From: Oscillatoria sp. Prado101
GTDB taxonomy: Bacteria > Cyanobacteriota > Cyanobacteriia > Cyanobacteriales > Oscillatoriaceae
Direction: 5' to 3'
NCBI GenBank assembly: GCA_025454445.1
Contig: JALOOK010000016.1
Span: 1-16,851 of the forward strand
Length of the DNA stretch: 16,851 nucleotides
Notes under the pieces: model-generated
Seen by the model: the letters and a program-made list of their open reading frames with translations, nothing else
Database searches by the model: none
Told to the model about the DNA's origin: nothing
Shown here: positions 7,238 to 14,784 of the stretch, one piece after another
Layout of the letters: the number at the start of each line of letters is the position of its first letter
How positions within the stretch are numbered: position 1 is the first letter of the stretch
Made by a program: the position numbers and the translations under genes

Positions 7238-7532
7238 TTAACTTCCCTCGCTCCAGCAGATCGCGTTCAACTTCTTCAAAGGGTATCCCAGGCTCATCTT
7301 TTCTTAACTCAATTGTTAGGGCATCATAGATATCTTCCCAAAGTTCACCGTGATTATCGAAATCAAGCAGCACCGCAATTTTTTGCCCTTCCTCATCAAT
7401 TAAAAACTGGAATTCGTTCCGCTCGCCGTATTCCTGTAAAACCGCTGACCAAAAGGCACTGTGTTCTTTCAAGTCCACAAGTGCGGCGGTTTTCTTGCCT
7501 TGACAGTCGGTTAAAAATTGGACTCCCCGCAT
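7230..7532 (-). CDS. Type II antitoxin with duplicated N-terminal module
   Basis: This is the probable antitoxin of the adjacent RelE-type toxin, acting by binding the toxin and repressing the operon (family knowledge). The 100-residue protein starts at MRGVQFLTD (ATG 7532), preceded on the minus strand by AGGGGAG 11 nt away. The frame extends to 7655, but that part overlaps the divergent promoter region. The same pattern appears twice at a spacing of 37 residues: QFL.D..G.K.A.L.D...H...W at 5-28 and again at 42-65. The C-terminal tail (DEPGIPFEEVERDLLERGKL) resembles the toxin-wrapping tail of cyanobacterial Phd-like antitoxins. Its last codons overlap the toxin start by about 8 nt. With the toxin broken, it may survive as a lone regulator. 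Confidence 0.8.
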   Translation of the reverse strand: MRGVQFLTDCQGKKTAALVDLKEHSAFWSAVLQEYGERNEFQFLIDEEGQKIAVLLDFDNHGELWEDIYDALTIELRKDEPGIPFEEVERDLLERGKLSA

Positions 7533-7568
7533 GGTTGGCGCTTCTCCCCTGTAGCCTGAGGTGTGTCT

Positions 7569-7574
7569 ATTATA
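7569..7574 (-). promoter_or_regulatory. Candidate -10 box TATAAT for the antitoxin operon
   Basis: On the minus strand this reads TATAAT, 36 nt before the antitoxin ATG. No good -35 box is present at 16-18 bp spacing, so it would need an activator or be a weak promoter. The 147-bp divergent gap also holds the upstream region of the aldolase gene. Confidence 0.35.
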
Positions 7575-7679
7575 TTTTAGGCGAAAAGCACCCCACAGGC
7601 AACCCCTCGCTTTGGGTGCGGGCGGAACCGGCAGGTTTTGAGTTCCCTTGCGCACACCGGCGGGAGTATAGTTATAAAT

Positions 7680-8318
7680 ATGCCTGATAATTCTTGGTTA
7701 ACCCTATTGCAACAGCACCGCGCCATAGCGGTGATCCGCGCCCCGGAGATGGAACTCGCCCGCAAAATGGCTCTGGCAGTTGCCACCGGCGGGATGCGTT
7801 TGATTGAGATTACTTGGAATACTTCTGACGCTGCTCAACTAATTGCCCAACTGCGCCAGGAGTTGCCTGAATGTACAGTTGGCACCGGCACGCTGCTGAC
7901 TCCAGATCAGCTCAAGGACGCCACCGCTGCCGGTGCCCAGTTCCTCTTTACCCCCCACACTGACCCGGCTATGATTCAGACTGCCACTGCTGCCGGTGTG
8001 CCGGTTGTGCCCGGTGCCCTCTCTCCCACGGAAATTGTTACCGCTTGGCACGCGGGTGCCGGTGCTGTTAAGGTGTTTCCTATCTCAGCAGTCGGAGGTG
8101 CCGGTTACATCAAAAGCTTGCAAGGCCCCATAGGCCACATCCCCCTGATTCCCACCGGCGGCGTCACCCTAGATAATGCCAGGGAGTTTATCGATGCCGG
8201 TGCCATTGCCGTCGGTCTTGCCGGCGAGCTCTTCCCCCCGCCCCTGGTGACTGCCGGCAACTGGGATGCGATCGCCTCCCGGGCGGAGTACCTCCTCCAG
8301 CGCTTGAGCAGTGCCTGA
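7680..8318 (+). CDS. eda: KDPG aldolase (2-keto-3-deoxy-6-phosphogluconate aldolase / 4-hydroxy-2-oxoglutarate aldolase)
   Basis: This cytoplasmic class I aldolase splits 2-keto-3-deoxy-6-phosphogluconate into pyruvate and glyceraldehyde 3-phosphate, the last step of the Entner-Doudoroff route, which operates in cyanobacteria. The 212-residue protein has the family's length and landmarks: Arg20 in AVIR, Glu43 in IEITW, GTGT (68-71), the Schiff-base Lys131 in GAVKVFP, and then GYIKSLQGP and PTGGV. I chose ATG 7680; the frame runs up to a TTG at 7638, but MPDNSWLTLLQQHRAIAVIR starts where relatives start. A GGGAG at 7662-7666 is a little far (13 nt) for a Shine-Dalgarno. The gene is unusually rich in the octamer TGCCGGTG/CACCGGCA. 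It is divergent from the antitoxin and has no pathway partner nearby. Confidence 0.94.
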   Translation: MPDNSWLTLLQQHRAIAVIRAPEMELARKMALAVATGGMRLIEITWNTSDAAQLIAQLRQELPECTVGTGTLLTPDQLKDATAAGAQFLFTPHTDPAMIQTATAAGVPVVPGALSPTEIVTAWHAGAGAVKVFPISAVGGAGYIKSLQGPIGHIPLIPTGGVTLDNAREFIDAGAIAVGLAGELFPPPLVTAGNWDAIASRAEYLLQRLSSA

Positions 8319-8354
8319 GCTGGATTGCTAATTGCGAATTGTTAATTTAAAATT

Positions 8355-8379
8355 CCTCAGCGGGTGTGGCCCGCAGAGG
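8355..8379. terminator. Hairpin downstream of the aldolase gene
   Basis: CCTC-A-GCGGG pairs with CCCGC-A-GAGG across a 5-nt loop, with one A/A mismatch, 36 bp after the aldolase stop. There is only a weak following T-tract (gtgcttt), so termination is uncertain. Confidence 0.35.
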
Positions 8380-8414
8380 GGTGCTTTAGGAGCGATACGG
8401 GAAAATAGTTGTTT

Positions 8415-8443
8415 TTGTACAGACGCGCAGGCAAGCTTATAAG
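8415..8443 (+). promoter_or_regulatory. Candidate promoter for the L,D-transpeptidase gene
   Basis: TTGTAC (8415-8420) and TATAAG (8438-8443) are spaced exactly 17 bp. If used, the leader to the GTG at 8618 would be about 165 nt. The rest of the 299-bp gap 8319-8617 shows no gene. Confidence 0.35.
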
Positions 8444-8602
8444 AGGGCGCAGAGAGTTTAATTTACCTTATAAACACAAACTTTCCAAACAGATGAGTTA
8501 AGATAGAGAGAAATTCGACCGCTGGTTTCCGAACTCCGGGAACTTGCCGGTGTAGCTAAATTCTAGAAAAAACAGCAGACAACAGTACACTTTTCAAGCT
8601 CC

Positions 8603-8608
8603 AGGAGG
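8603..8608 (+). promoter_or_regulatory. Ribosome binding site AGGAGG deciding a GTG start
   Basis: A perfect AGGAGG ends 9 nt before the GTG at 8618. It supports this non-ATG start for the transpeptidase. Confidence 0.8.
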
Positions 8609-8617
8609 TCGTACACT

Positions 8618-9145
8618 GTGAACAGCGCGATAAACTCTTCTTGGTGGCGTCGCTCCGGCACGTTCTGGGCTGGTGCATCGCTTATTGTTTCTACCTTGTG
8701 TGTTTGGGCAACACCATTGCTAGCGGAGCCGGCGAATGCGGACGCTCAACACAACAAAATCGCCAATCGCATTCTGGCGCTGCAAGAAACCGATCAGCGC
8801 TGGATTGAAATTGACCTGTCCAAACAGCGCTTAGTGGCTTGGGAAGGAGACAAAATTGCCTACGCCGTTGTGATTTCCACCGGCAAAGATGGAACCCCCA
8901 CCCCCACCGGCACGTTTGCCATTCAAACCAAGCACCGGGTTGCCCGCATGCAAGGTGAAGATTACGACGTTCCCGACGTACCTTTTACCATGTATTATGA
9001 TGGGAGCTACGCCATTCACGGCGCTTACTGGCACAACAAATTTGGCACGCCAGTCAGCCACGGCTGCACCAACGTGGCGGTGAATCACGCTGAGTGGCTG
9101 TTTAACTGGGCCACCGTGGGCACGCCGGTAGTCGTGCACGATTAG
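8618..9145 (+). CDS. Secreted L,D-transpeptidase (YkuD domain)
   Basis: This predicted periplasmic enzyme forms 3-3 cross-links in peptidoglycan, or attaches proteins to it, through a cysteine acyl-enzyme. The 175-residue product starts at GTG behind a perfect AGGAGG. Residues about 15-36 form a signal peptide (FWAGASLIVSTLCVWATPLLA), with cleavage possible after Ala36 or Ala43. The YkuD domain spans about 60-173. It begins with a strand holding RWIEIDLSKQRL and includes GTPTPTG. The active-site motif is complete: His134 in YAIHGAY, and SHGCTN with His148, Gly149 and Cys150. It is a single-domain form, without LysM or a peptidoglycan-binding domain. It converges with the Hsp70-type gene, separated by a palindrome that could stop both transcripts. 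Confidence 0.94.
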   Translation: MNSAINSSWWRRSGTFWAGASLIVSTLCVWATPLLAEPANADAQHNKIANRILALQETDQRWIEIDLSKQRLVAWEGDKIAYAVVISTGKDGTPTPTGTFAIQTKHRVARMQGEDYDVPDVPFTMYYDGSYAIHGAYWHNKFGTPVSHGCTNVAVNHAEWLFNWATVGTPVVVHD

Positions 9146-9152
9146 AAACTCA

Positions 9153-9201
9153 AGAAACCGGGTTTCTTAAAGAAACCCGGTTTCTGAAAAACCCGGTTTC
9201 T
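9153..9201. terminator. agaaacc-ggtttct palindrome between convergent genes
   Basis: Arms at 9153-9167 and 9171-9185 are perfect 15-bp inverted copies with a TAA loop. A third half-copy (9189-9201) follows. The position between two convergent stop codons (9145 and 9213) suits a bidirectional terminator. It belongs to the same palindrome family as 2858, 10893 and 13538. Confidence 0.6.
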
Positions 9202-9212
9202 GGGGTTTCTGC

Positions 9213-10811
9213 CTAACTCAACTGAACCACCGGCTGATTTTCCAGCAGGGTGTTATTCGTCAGCAAATCTTCCACAGTAATGCGCAGGAAGCGCTGGGCG
9301 TCCACCTGAAACAGGACTTTAATGCGGTCGCTCCCCGGATATCCCGGTGGGGTTAACTTAGCAATACTGCGGGCACCCTCTCTGTCATTGAGGGGTTGCA
9401 CCGCAGTCTGGTTGCCAGACAGCAGGCGGGTGACGAGACGATCGCCGTCAAAATACACTTCTGTCGCGCCAGTTTCGGCACCCAACTCGCCCAAAATTAA
9501 TTCAATGCTGGGCTGATTTTCCAGCGAAGCGCCAAGCATTAATTCCACCGGCTCGCTCATCGGATAAGACTGGCCCGCCTTGATTATCGGATGCCAGCTG
9601 TGGCAATTGTCGCGCCGGTTCCAGTAGCGAATGCCGTAACTGTGGTAGAGAAAATCTTTAACCTCAATGCCCTGACTCAGCTGTAGCGCCCCTTGAGCGA
9701 TAGCTTCAAAAGGTTTCTCGCAGCGAATTTTAGCCCCGTCAAAATACTGCTGCACCCAAGCCTGAACAGCCGGGATTTGCGAAGTGCCGCCAACTAGCAA
9801 AACAGCATCAATGTCGGAACCTTCTATACCCTGCCGGCGGGCTTGCTGCAGCACCCCGGTCATGGCATCGTCGAGATTTTCAAAGAATTGCTGCTGTTTG
9901 AGGATTTCTTCAAATTGAGCGCGGTCGATCGCTAACTCGTAACTTTCAAACGTTTCATCGTTGAAGTAAACCTCATTCGCTTGCCGCTGCAAAGACAGCT
10001 GAATTTTTAACCGCTCTGCCAAGCGTGCGGTGAGGGCAGTTTTGGGTAGCCCTTGCGTAGTGGCGAAGTAATCTACCAGCCAGTTGTCAATATCCGTTCC
10101 CCCCAAATTTTGACCGGCTTTTGCCAGCACGCGGGCGGTTTTTGCCTTCTGGGAGGAAGACTCAGCCAGCATTTTCTCGCCCCACTTGAGAAGGAAGCCG
10201 AGGGGTTTTTTGCCAGGGATGCCGGCATCCAGGCGCACCAGAGAAAGGTCGAGAGTGCCGCCACCGAAGTCTATCACGAGCAGGAGCTGCCGGTCAGCCA
10301 GCCCGTAGCCCAAAGCAGCAGCAGTGGGCTCATCCAGCATGCGCACCTGCTCCACCGGCAGCCCCTGACAGACTTGCCCCAGCCAATTGCGGTAAGCTTC
10401 AAAGCTGTCCACCGGCACCGTCAGCACCAGAGACTGGCCCACGTCTGGCCAAGTAGTTTTGAGACTGCCGATAATCTGGGTGAGGAACCACTCCCCCACC
10501 CGCTCGAACGTCACGATTTGGCCATCGAGTTCCGGCAGAAATCCCTGGATGCCGGTGCCAATTCCCCGCTTGAAACTGCGGAAGAAGCGGGGGTCAGTTT
10601 TCACATCGCAGCCCCTGTCGCGCACTTGCTGGCCAACTAAGACCTGGCTGCGGGCGGCGTCCTCAACGTAGAGCAAGCTGGGAATCAGGGGGGGATTCTG
10701 CCCCAGCTGCGCCGTCAAACCGGGAAGTTTCAGGGTTTCTGGCTGTGCGGCGACTGGGTTCCAGCGAGCGATTGCGGTGTTGCTAGTGCCAAAATCAATT
10801 GCGATAGTCAT
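9213..10811 (-). CDS. Hsp70 family (DnaK-like) ATPase, short form
   Basis: This is an Hsp70-superfamily protein of 532 aa, shorter than DnaK (about 610-640). The ATPase domain is complete: phosphate-1 loop IDFGTSNTAIA (from residue 5), DEPTAAALGYG (160-170), phosphate-2 loop DFGGGT (181-186) and the adenosine motif VGGTSQIP (340-347). After about residue 385 a short beta-rich region (FLYHSYGIRYWNR onward to LRITVEDLLTNNTLL) matches a reduced substrate-binding domain. The helical lid and acidic tail of DnaK are absent. Such short DnaK-like proteins are frequent in cyanobacteria; their clients are unknown. No dnaJ or grpE lies nearby, so it is not the main chaperone operon. The ATG at 10811 begins directly with the phosphate loop. 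Confidence 0.93.
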   Translation of the reverse strand: MTIAIDFGTSNTAIARWNPVAAQPETLKLPGLTAQLGQNPPLIPSLLYVEDAARSQVLVGQQVRDRGCDVKTDPRFFRSFKRGIGTGIQGFLPELDGQIVTFERVGEWFLTQIIGSLKTTWPDVGQSLVLTVPVDSFEAYRNWLGQVCQGLPVEQVRMLDEPTAAALGYGLADRQLLLVIDFGGGTLDLSLVRLDAGIPGKKPLGFLLKWGEKMLAESSSQKAKTARVLAKAGQNLGGTDIDNWLVDYFATTQGLPKTALTARLAERLKIQLSLQRQANEVYFNDETFESYELAIDRAQFEEILKQQQFFENLDDAMTGVLQQARRQGIEGSDIDAVLLVGGTSQIPAVQAWVQQYFDGAKIRCEKPFEAIAQGALQLSQGIEVKDFLYHSYGIRYWNRRDNCHSWHPIIKAGQSYPMSEPVELMLGASLENQPSIELILGELGAETGATEVYFDGDRLVTRLLSGNQTAVQPLNDREGARSIAKLTPPGYPGSDRIKVLFQVDAQRFLRITVEDLLTNNTLLENQPVVQLS

Positions 10812-10860
10812 TAATTAGAGCTCCCGGCGTCGAGTCTGTAATCCTGCCCGATCACTAGCT

Positions 10861-10956
10861 TATAGCGTTTCTCATATTAGTGAGGTACTGAAAAACCCGG
10901 TTTCTTTAAGAAACCGGGTTTCTGGGCCATACTTCATCCACCTGAGAAGCGCTATA
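10861..10956. repeat. MITE-like element, copy 1 (TATAGCG ends, nested palindrome)
   Basis: The ends form an inverted repeat: tatagcgtttctca at the left and tgagaagcgctata at the right (13 of 14 bases). The centre holds the palindrome 10893-10921 (14-bp arms around one T). It aligns along its whole length with 13507-13603 in the same orientation. Its right end abuts the stop codon of the next minus-strand gene (10957). Confidence 0.8.
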
Positions 10957-11393
10957 TTATTGACGATTGGCTGCTGAGCGTGCGTAATCCAGATTGCGCT
11001 GGTACTGTACAACTCTATCCCGAGCTACTTTGTAATTGGGACTGGACGGAGGTACAGCTTTCATAAACTCGATTGCTTCCTGCCAGAAACTTGCCACCGT
11101 GTCCCACTCAGCCCTCGATTTCGCTGATTGAGCCATATTCGCCGCACTCGTCGCTTTATTGACTGCATGCCGGAAAGAGTCAGTATCAGGCGTTTGCTCC
11201 TTATAAGTATTGGAGAAGGAGGTTGCCGGTGCGGACGGCACAGGCGATGGAGTTTGAGAAGCTACATGAGGCGAAATAGCGTGGTTAAGTTCTGGTAATT
11301 TTGAAGACAAGTATATTCCCAAAGCTCCGGAAATAATACCGATAAGCGCTAGCCGAGTTTTTGAAATATTTTGATAGTTTTGCCAGCCGACAT
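10957..11393 (-). pseudogene. Small membrane-anchored protein with an apparent 1-nt frameshift
   Basis: The 3' part (10957-11322) reads as an open frame of 121 codons with a conserved-looking domain: AVNKATSAANMAQSAKSRAEW, then VASFWQEAIEFMKAVPPSSPNY and YQRNLDYA. That frame has no ATG, GTG or TTG upstream of a TTG lying inside a hydrophobic segment (LALIGIISGALGIYL). In the neighbouring frame an ATG at 11393, 15 nt after the previous gene's stop, encodes MSAGKTIKIFQK and then reaches a stop. Shifting by one base at the A5 run (11358-11362) joins this start to the hydrophobic anchor and the rest, giving about 145 residues. This may be a mutation, a sequencing error or programmed -1 slippage. 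Function is unknown. It lies in tandem with 11408-12403 and probably shares its transcript. Confidence 0.6.
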
Positions 11394-11407
11394 TTCTCGC
11401 ACCCGAC

Positions 11408-12403
11408 TTAGCGTATGGCCCGTTTCAGAGCAGGCATAAACTTTGAACGGATGAGGTACTCGAATTGGTAAAGATAGGCGGCAATAATCAACCAAATTAC
11501 GAACCAAGGTCTTACAGCAAAGTCATCTTCCTCTCTAATTACCACTCCCCGACCGCTAAAATTCCAGACGTTATCGGTGCTGCCAAAAATTCCTCCCGCT
11601 GCTCTTCCTATTTCCCGACCGCTACAGCGGGCTACTTCCACTGCTGTTTCTGCCGAATGAGATAAGTAACAACTTAAAAAAGCTAACACTCCCAGAAGAG
11701 TGAGGACTGCCATAAAAGATAAGCCGGTGACAGCTGTGGCGTAGAAACCTTCCCACAAGCTGCTCGAACCGGTCACCCACTTTAACTTGCGGGTTGATGA
11801 TACTGGCTTTTTCCAACTGAACCAAAAAATTTGGTAAACAAAGGATAGAATAATTGTTGACACCAGCAGCCCCAGGCCCGCGAAAACTATCAAGATTACA
11901 GGGCTAGCTGTAATAGCTGAGACGAGCAGACCTCCAAATGCCAAGAATATAAAACGAGCCCCTGGAAAAGCTATCGGAACCAGAATAAACGCCCTGACCC
12001 AAGAACTCGGGTAAGGAAACCATGCCGGCCACAGGGCACCGCTCGCTTTCTGATTTCCCTGTTTAGCAGGTTCTAAAGCGCTCCCCGGCTCTTTTGGTTC
12101 TTCGACCTGATAATTCAAATTCAGAGATTCCGTCCATGTTGGAAAGTGTTGCCCTGTCTTTTTTCCCTGGACTTTCACATACTTGACAGATTCGACTCCC
12201 AACTTCATCATCGCTTGACGGATGAATGCGACTGATGATTCTTGCTCTGGCACTTGTGCCGATTCCAACACCACCTGTAGGCACCCACCCTTGAGGGTAG
12301 CTTGGGCAGTGATGCCTTTATCTTGCAGCAGGTAATTCATTACGGAGGCGATTGCCTTCGCATCTCCTCGCTTGGCTTTTTCCAGTAGATTGGCCTGAGT
12401 CAT
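11408..12403 (-). CDS. Multi-pass membrane protein with a cyanobacterial N-terminal domain
   Basis: This 331-residue protein has an N-terminal soluble domain (1-95) starting MTQANLLEKAKRGDAKAIASVMN and including KGITAQATL and FPTWTESL. I recognise it as an N-terminal module common in cyanobacterial proteins of unknown function. A Pro/Glu/Lys linker (100-122) follows, then hydrophobic stretches at about 136-162, 165-193, 220-247 and 299-317, giving four or five membrane segments. The hydrophilic loop 250-297 holds RCSGREIGRAAGG. It probably sits in the cytoplasmic membrane with the N-domain inside; this is inferred. The next gene downstream begins 15 nt after its stop, so the two are likely co-transcribed and may work together. 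In relatives I recall, the same N-domain can be fused to a domain like the downstream one. Confidence 0.75.
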   Translation of the reverse strand: MTQANLLEKAKRGDAKAIASVMNYLLQDKGITAQATLKGGCLQVVLESAQVPEQESSVAFIRQAMMKLGVESVKYVKVQGKKTGQHFPTWTESLNLNYQVEEPKEPGSALEPAKQGNQKASGALWPAWFPYPSSWVRAFILVPIAFPGARFIFLAFGGLLVSAITASPVILIVFAGLGLLVSTIILSFVYQIFWFSWKKPVSSTRKLKWVTGSSSLWEGFYATAVTGLSFMAVLTLLGVLAFLSCYLSHSAETAVEVARCSGREIGRAAGGIFGSTDNVWNFSGRGVVIREEDDFAVRPWFVIWLIIAAYLYQFEYLIRSKFMPALKRAIR

Positions 12404-12428
12404 AAATACCAGTAGGGTTGAGCAGCCA

Positions 12429-12447
12429 CCTTAACAAAATATTAAGG
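12429..12447. promoter_or_regulatory. Inverted repeat ccttaa-ttaagg upstream of 12403
   Basis: CCTTAA and TTAAGG are separated by 7 bp, 26 bp before the ATG of the membrane protein. This could be an operator or overlap its promoter. It is short and AT-rich, so chance is possible. The remaining gap to 12601 shows no gene. Confidence 0.25.
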
Positions 12448-12601
12448 TACTAGGATATCTTTATTTACAGCACCTGAACACCAGTATAAATACTGAAAAA
12501 ACACCTGACCGGCCCCAACTCAGTCCTGACAGATCAGCAAACCGTAACAATTTCTGGCAGAGGCTGGGAAAAGAAAAAACCCTAGCCCCTGATTCAAGTC
12601 C

Positions 12602-13453
12602 CTACTCCTCGCTCCCCACACCCTCATTAAAACTTGGCCAGATGCGGTCGCAGAAAAATAGCGTCCCAGAGGCCACGCACAGGGGAACCGCCAGGAGATT
12701 GAGCAGCGGAACACTCACCAAACCCAAACAAACCAGAGCAAAACTGCCACTCGCCGGCAAACTGCGGCGTATCGCCCCCAGCTTCTCCCGAAAAGGCAGA
12801 CGGCGGCGCTCCAGAGGCGCGTCCAGAAAATCAATACAGACAAGCGTCGCCGCCAGCGCCACCCCGCCGGCAGAAGAGATCGCAGTCCCCACTCCCGGCA
12901 CGAAATTCAGCAATAGCAGCGGCACCCCCACCTTAACAGCCAGCCCCAGTTTATTGAGCTCGTGCGCCAGTGCTCGCCCAATATCGCCTAAAATTGTAGC
13001 CGCAGTTTGCGGTTCCGCTGCCGGTAGCTTGCCGGTGCGCAACAGTTCCAGCTGCTCCGAAAGCTGGCCATAAAACGGCGCACCCAGGATCACCCCGAAT
13101 TGCACCAGCAAAAAGCCGATCAGGACTAGCAGCAGCAGCAGCACCACCACCCGCAGCAGCCATCCCAGCCCAGCGTCCAGCCAGTTGAGCACCGAAAGCC
13201 AAGACAGCCAAGCCGGCAAATTAGCAACCCAGGCATCTGTCTTAGCGTCCCAACCGGCAACCAGGGCGTTGGCCCCTCGCAAACCGGGGAATAGCAATCC
13301 CGCATACAGCCCAATACCGGCAACCAAGTTCACCAAAATAGGAACCAGCACATAGCCCCAGAGGCGCGGAGTGCGAACCAGCAAAAAAAGCGCTCGCAAA
13401 GGATAAGTCGCACCGGCGATCAGTCCCACCGGTGCGTGAATCAGATTAGGCAT
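12602..13453 (-). CDS. EI24 domain-containing membrane protein
   Basis: This is an integral membrane protein (283 aa) of the EI24/CysZ-like family. Bacterial CysZ imports sulfate, but cyanobacterial members have no assigned role. It opens with PLRALFLLVRTPRLWGYVLVPI, which contains the first membrane segment. Hydrophobic segments follow at about 30-55, 95-130, 170-210 and 238-270. Family landmarks are VILGAPFYGQLSEQLE after the second segment and CIDFLDAPLERRRLPFREKL before the last pair. It starts at ATG 13453 (MPNLIHAPVGLIAGA). It lies between two MITE-like repeats and is separated from spermidine synthase by 218 bp, so it is probably transcribed alone. Confidence 0.88.
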   Translation of the reverse strand: MPNLIHAPVGLIAGATYPLRALFLLVRTPRLWGYVLVPILVNLVAGIGLYAGLLFPGLRGANALVAGWDAKTDAWVANLPAWLSWLSVLNWLDAGLGWLLRVVVLLLLLVLIGFLLVQFGVILGAPFYGQLSEQLELLRTGKLPAAEPQTAATILGDIGRALAHELNKLGLAVKVGVPLLLLNFVPGVGTAISSAGGVALAATLVCIDFLDAPLERRRLPFREKLGAIRRSLPASGSFALVCLGLVSVPLLNLLAVPLCVASGTLFFCDRIWPSFNEGVGSEE

Positions 13454-13506
13454 TGGTCTTGACTGCTGTTTTGCCGAAATACCTAACTCATTATACCCCC
13501 TATCTA

Positions 13507-13603
13507 TATAGCGATTCTCATCCTTTGTGAGGTACTGAGAAACCCGGTTTCTTTAAGAAACCGGGTTTCTGGCCCATAGTTCATCCAACTGAGAAACGCT
13601 ATA
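13507..13603. repeat. MITE-like element, copy 2 (TATAGCG ends, nested palindrome)
   Basis: This copy aligns with 10861-10956 in the same orientation, with one extra base. The ends are tatagcgattctca and tgagaaacgctata. The central palindrome has perfect 16-bp arms (13538-13553 and 13555-13570). It lies in the gap between spermidine synthase and the EI24 gene and could act as a terminator for the former. Confidence 0.8.
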
Positions 13604-13671
13604 TTTTCATACATCAACCATAAACTTCTCATTCCCAGAACCGGCCTAGGAACGAGAGGCTTTCCCCAAAA

Positions 13672-14616
13672 CTACTCGCCAACAGATCCTTTCCCGAAGA
13701 ATTTCGGCGGTTCTGCCAGAGTGTACACCTGAGTTTCGGCTGCGATCGCCTGCCGCAGGTGCAAGGGCAGCTGCAGTATCCCCAGCAGGGTAGTGCCGTC
13801 CAGCATACGGAACCCGCCGGTGGTTTTCTCAGCGAGGATCTGGTTGACGGTTTCCGGATCTGGCCTGCTGTCCATTGCCTGAGCGGAACCGAGGACAAAC
13901 CCCCAGGGCATGCCATAGCTGGGGGTGTAGCTGGTGTAGGATGTTACATGGGGGAACACCGCACTCACCGTCCGCACCAGGCGGGCGTGGATGGTCAGTT
14001 GAGCTGGAGAAACCTGCCCTGCCTGAAGCACGAAAAATCCAGAGGGCGACAGCACGCGACGGGCTTTCTCAAAATACTCTTTGGTAAACAGCTGGAATGA
14101 TGGCCCGGACTCGATGGGGTCGGAGAGGTCAGAAATCACTATATCCCACTGCTCGGTGGTAGTGTCCAAGAAATCCAGGGCATCCCCGATCACCAGTTCC
14201 AGGCGGGAGTCGTCGAAGGCATTCTGGTGCATTTCCGGCAAGTGTTCGCGGCACGCTTCCACCACATCGCCGTCAATGTCCACCATCGCTACTTTCTCAA
14301 CGCTTTTCCAGCGCAGCGCTTCCCGAACTGTGGCACCCTCACCGCCGCCGAGGATGAGAACTTTCCGGGGGCTACCGTGAAAAATCATAGCTGGGTGTAC
14401 CAGGGGTTCGTGGTACAGGAACTCGTCGCCGGTGCAGGATTGCCACTTGCCATCGAGCACCAGCCCTTTGCCGTAAGCGCCGGTTTCTACGATGTACATT
14501 TCCTGATACTGGGTTTTTTTGTATGCCAGGACTCGCGTCACGCCGTGAACGTAGATGTCCCAAGGGGTGATGTACTCGCTCACCCACATATCGGCCCGAA
14601 CTTCGCTACCTGCCAT
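13672..14616 (-). CDS. speE: Spermidine synthase (polyamine aminopropyltransferase)
   Basis: This cytoplasmic enzyme transfers the aminopropyl group of decarboxylated S-adenosylmethionine to putrescine (or a related polyamine). The 314-residue product has the N-terminal beta region (YQEMYIVETGAYGKGLVLDG), the substrate segment GDEFLYHEPLVHPA, the nucleotide loop GGGEG (90-94), acidic VDID (112-115), GDA (144-146) and the catalytic motif SDLSDP (162-167), whose Asp163 is the expected base. The ATG at 14616 is backed by a strong Shine-Dalgarno (AGGAGG on the minus strand at 14624-14629, 7 nt away), which settles it against the internal Met10. The protein is somewhat longer at the C-terminus than classic SpeE (about 285). 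Exact polyamine specificity cannot be read from the sequence. No speD or speA lies nearby. Confidence 0.93.
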   Translation of the reverse strand: MAGSEVRADMWVSEYITPWDIYVHGVTRVLAYKKTQYQEMYIVETGAYGKGLVLDGKWQSCTGDEFLYHEPLVHPAMIFHGSPRKVLILGGGEGATVREALRWKSVEKVAMVDIDGDVVEACREHLPEMHQNAFDDSRLELVIGDALDFLDTTTEQWDIVISDLSDPIESGPSFQLFTKEYFEKARRVLSPSGFFVLQAGQVSPAQLTIHARLVRTVSAVFPHVTSYTSYTPSYGMPWGFVLGSAQAMDSRPDPETVNQILAEKTTGGFRMLDGTTLLGILQLPLHLRQAIAAETQVYTLAEPPKFFGKGSVGE

Positions 14617-14680
14617 AAAATACCCTCCTTTCCCCTAAATTGACAAACTTCATATCTTACCGCCAAACGGGGGAACTTAA

Positions 14681-14784
14681 GGAAAGTAGTTGGGCTTTAG
14701 CCCAAAGGAAAGTAGTTGGGCTTTAGCCCAAAGGAAAGTAGTTGGGCTTTAGCCCAAAAGTTTGTAGTTGGGCTTTAGCCCCAC
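14681..14784. repeat. 26-bp tandem array, four units
   Basis: The core gtagttgggctttagccc starts at 14686, 14712, 14738 and 14764, exactly 26 bp apart. The joining sequence ccaaaggaaa is slightly altered before the last unit. Each core holds a small hairpin GGGCT-TT-AGCCC. The array lies in the 319-bp gap between the divergent speE and aldo/keto reductase genes. Related cores with gggctgcacgccc appear four times at the right end. Confidence 0.9.

Noticed and set aside
4806..8318. Kinase, toxin-antitoxin and aldolase considered as one defence cassette
   Set aside because: The genes lie in separate transcription units with large gaps, and the aldolase is plain central metabolism.
10053..10640. 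195-codon ORF on the plus strand
   Set aside because: It is antisense to the Hsp70-type gene and its protein looks like a mirrored-frame shadow.
14681..14784. Tandem array considered as a CRISPR
   Set aside because: The period is 26 bp and the joining sequence is the same between units. There are no unique spacers and no cas genes nearby.
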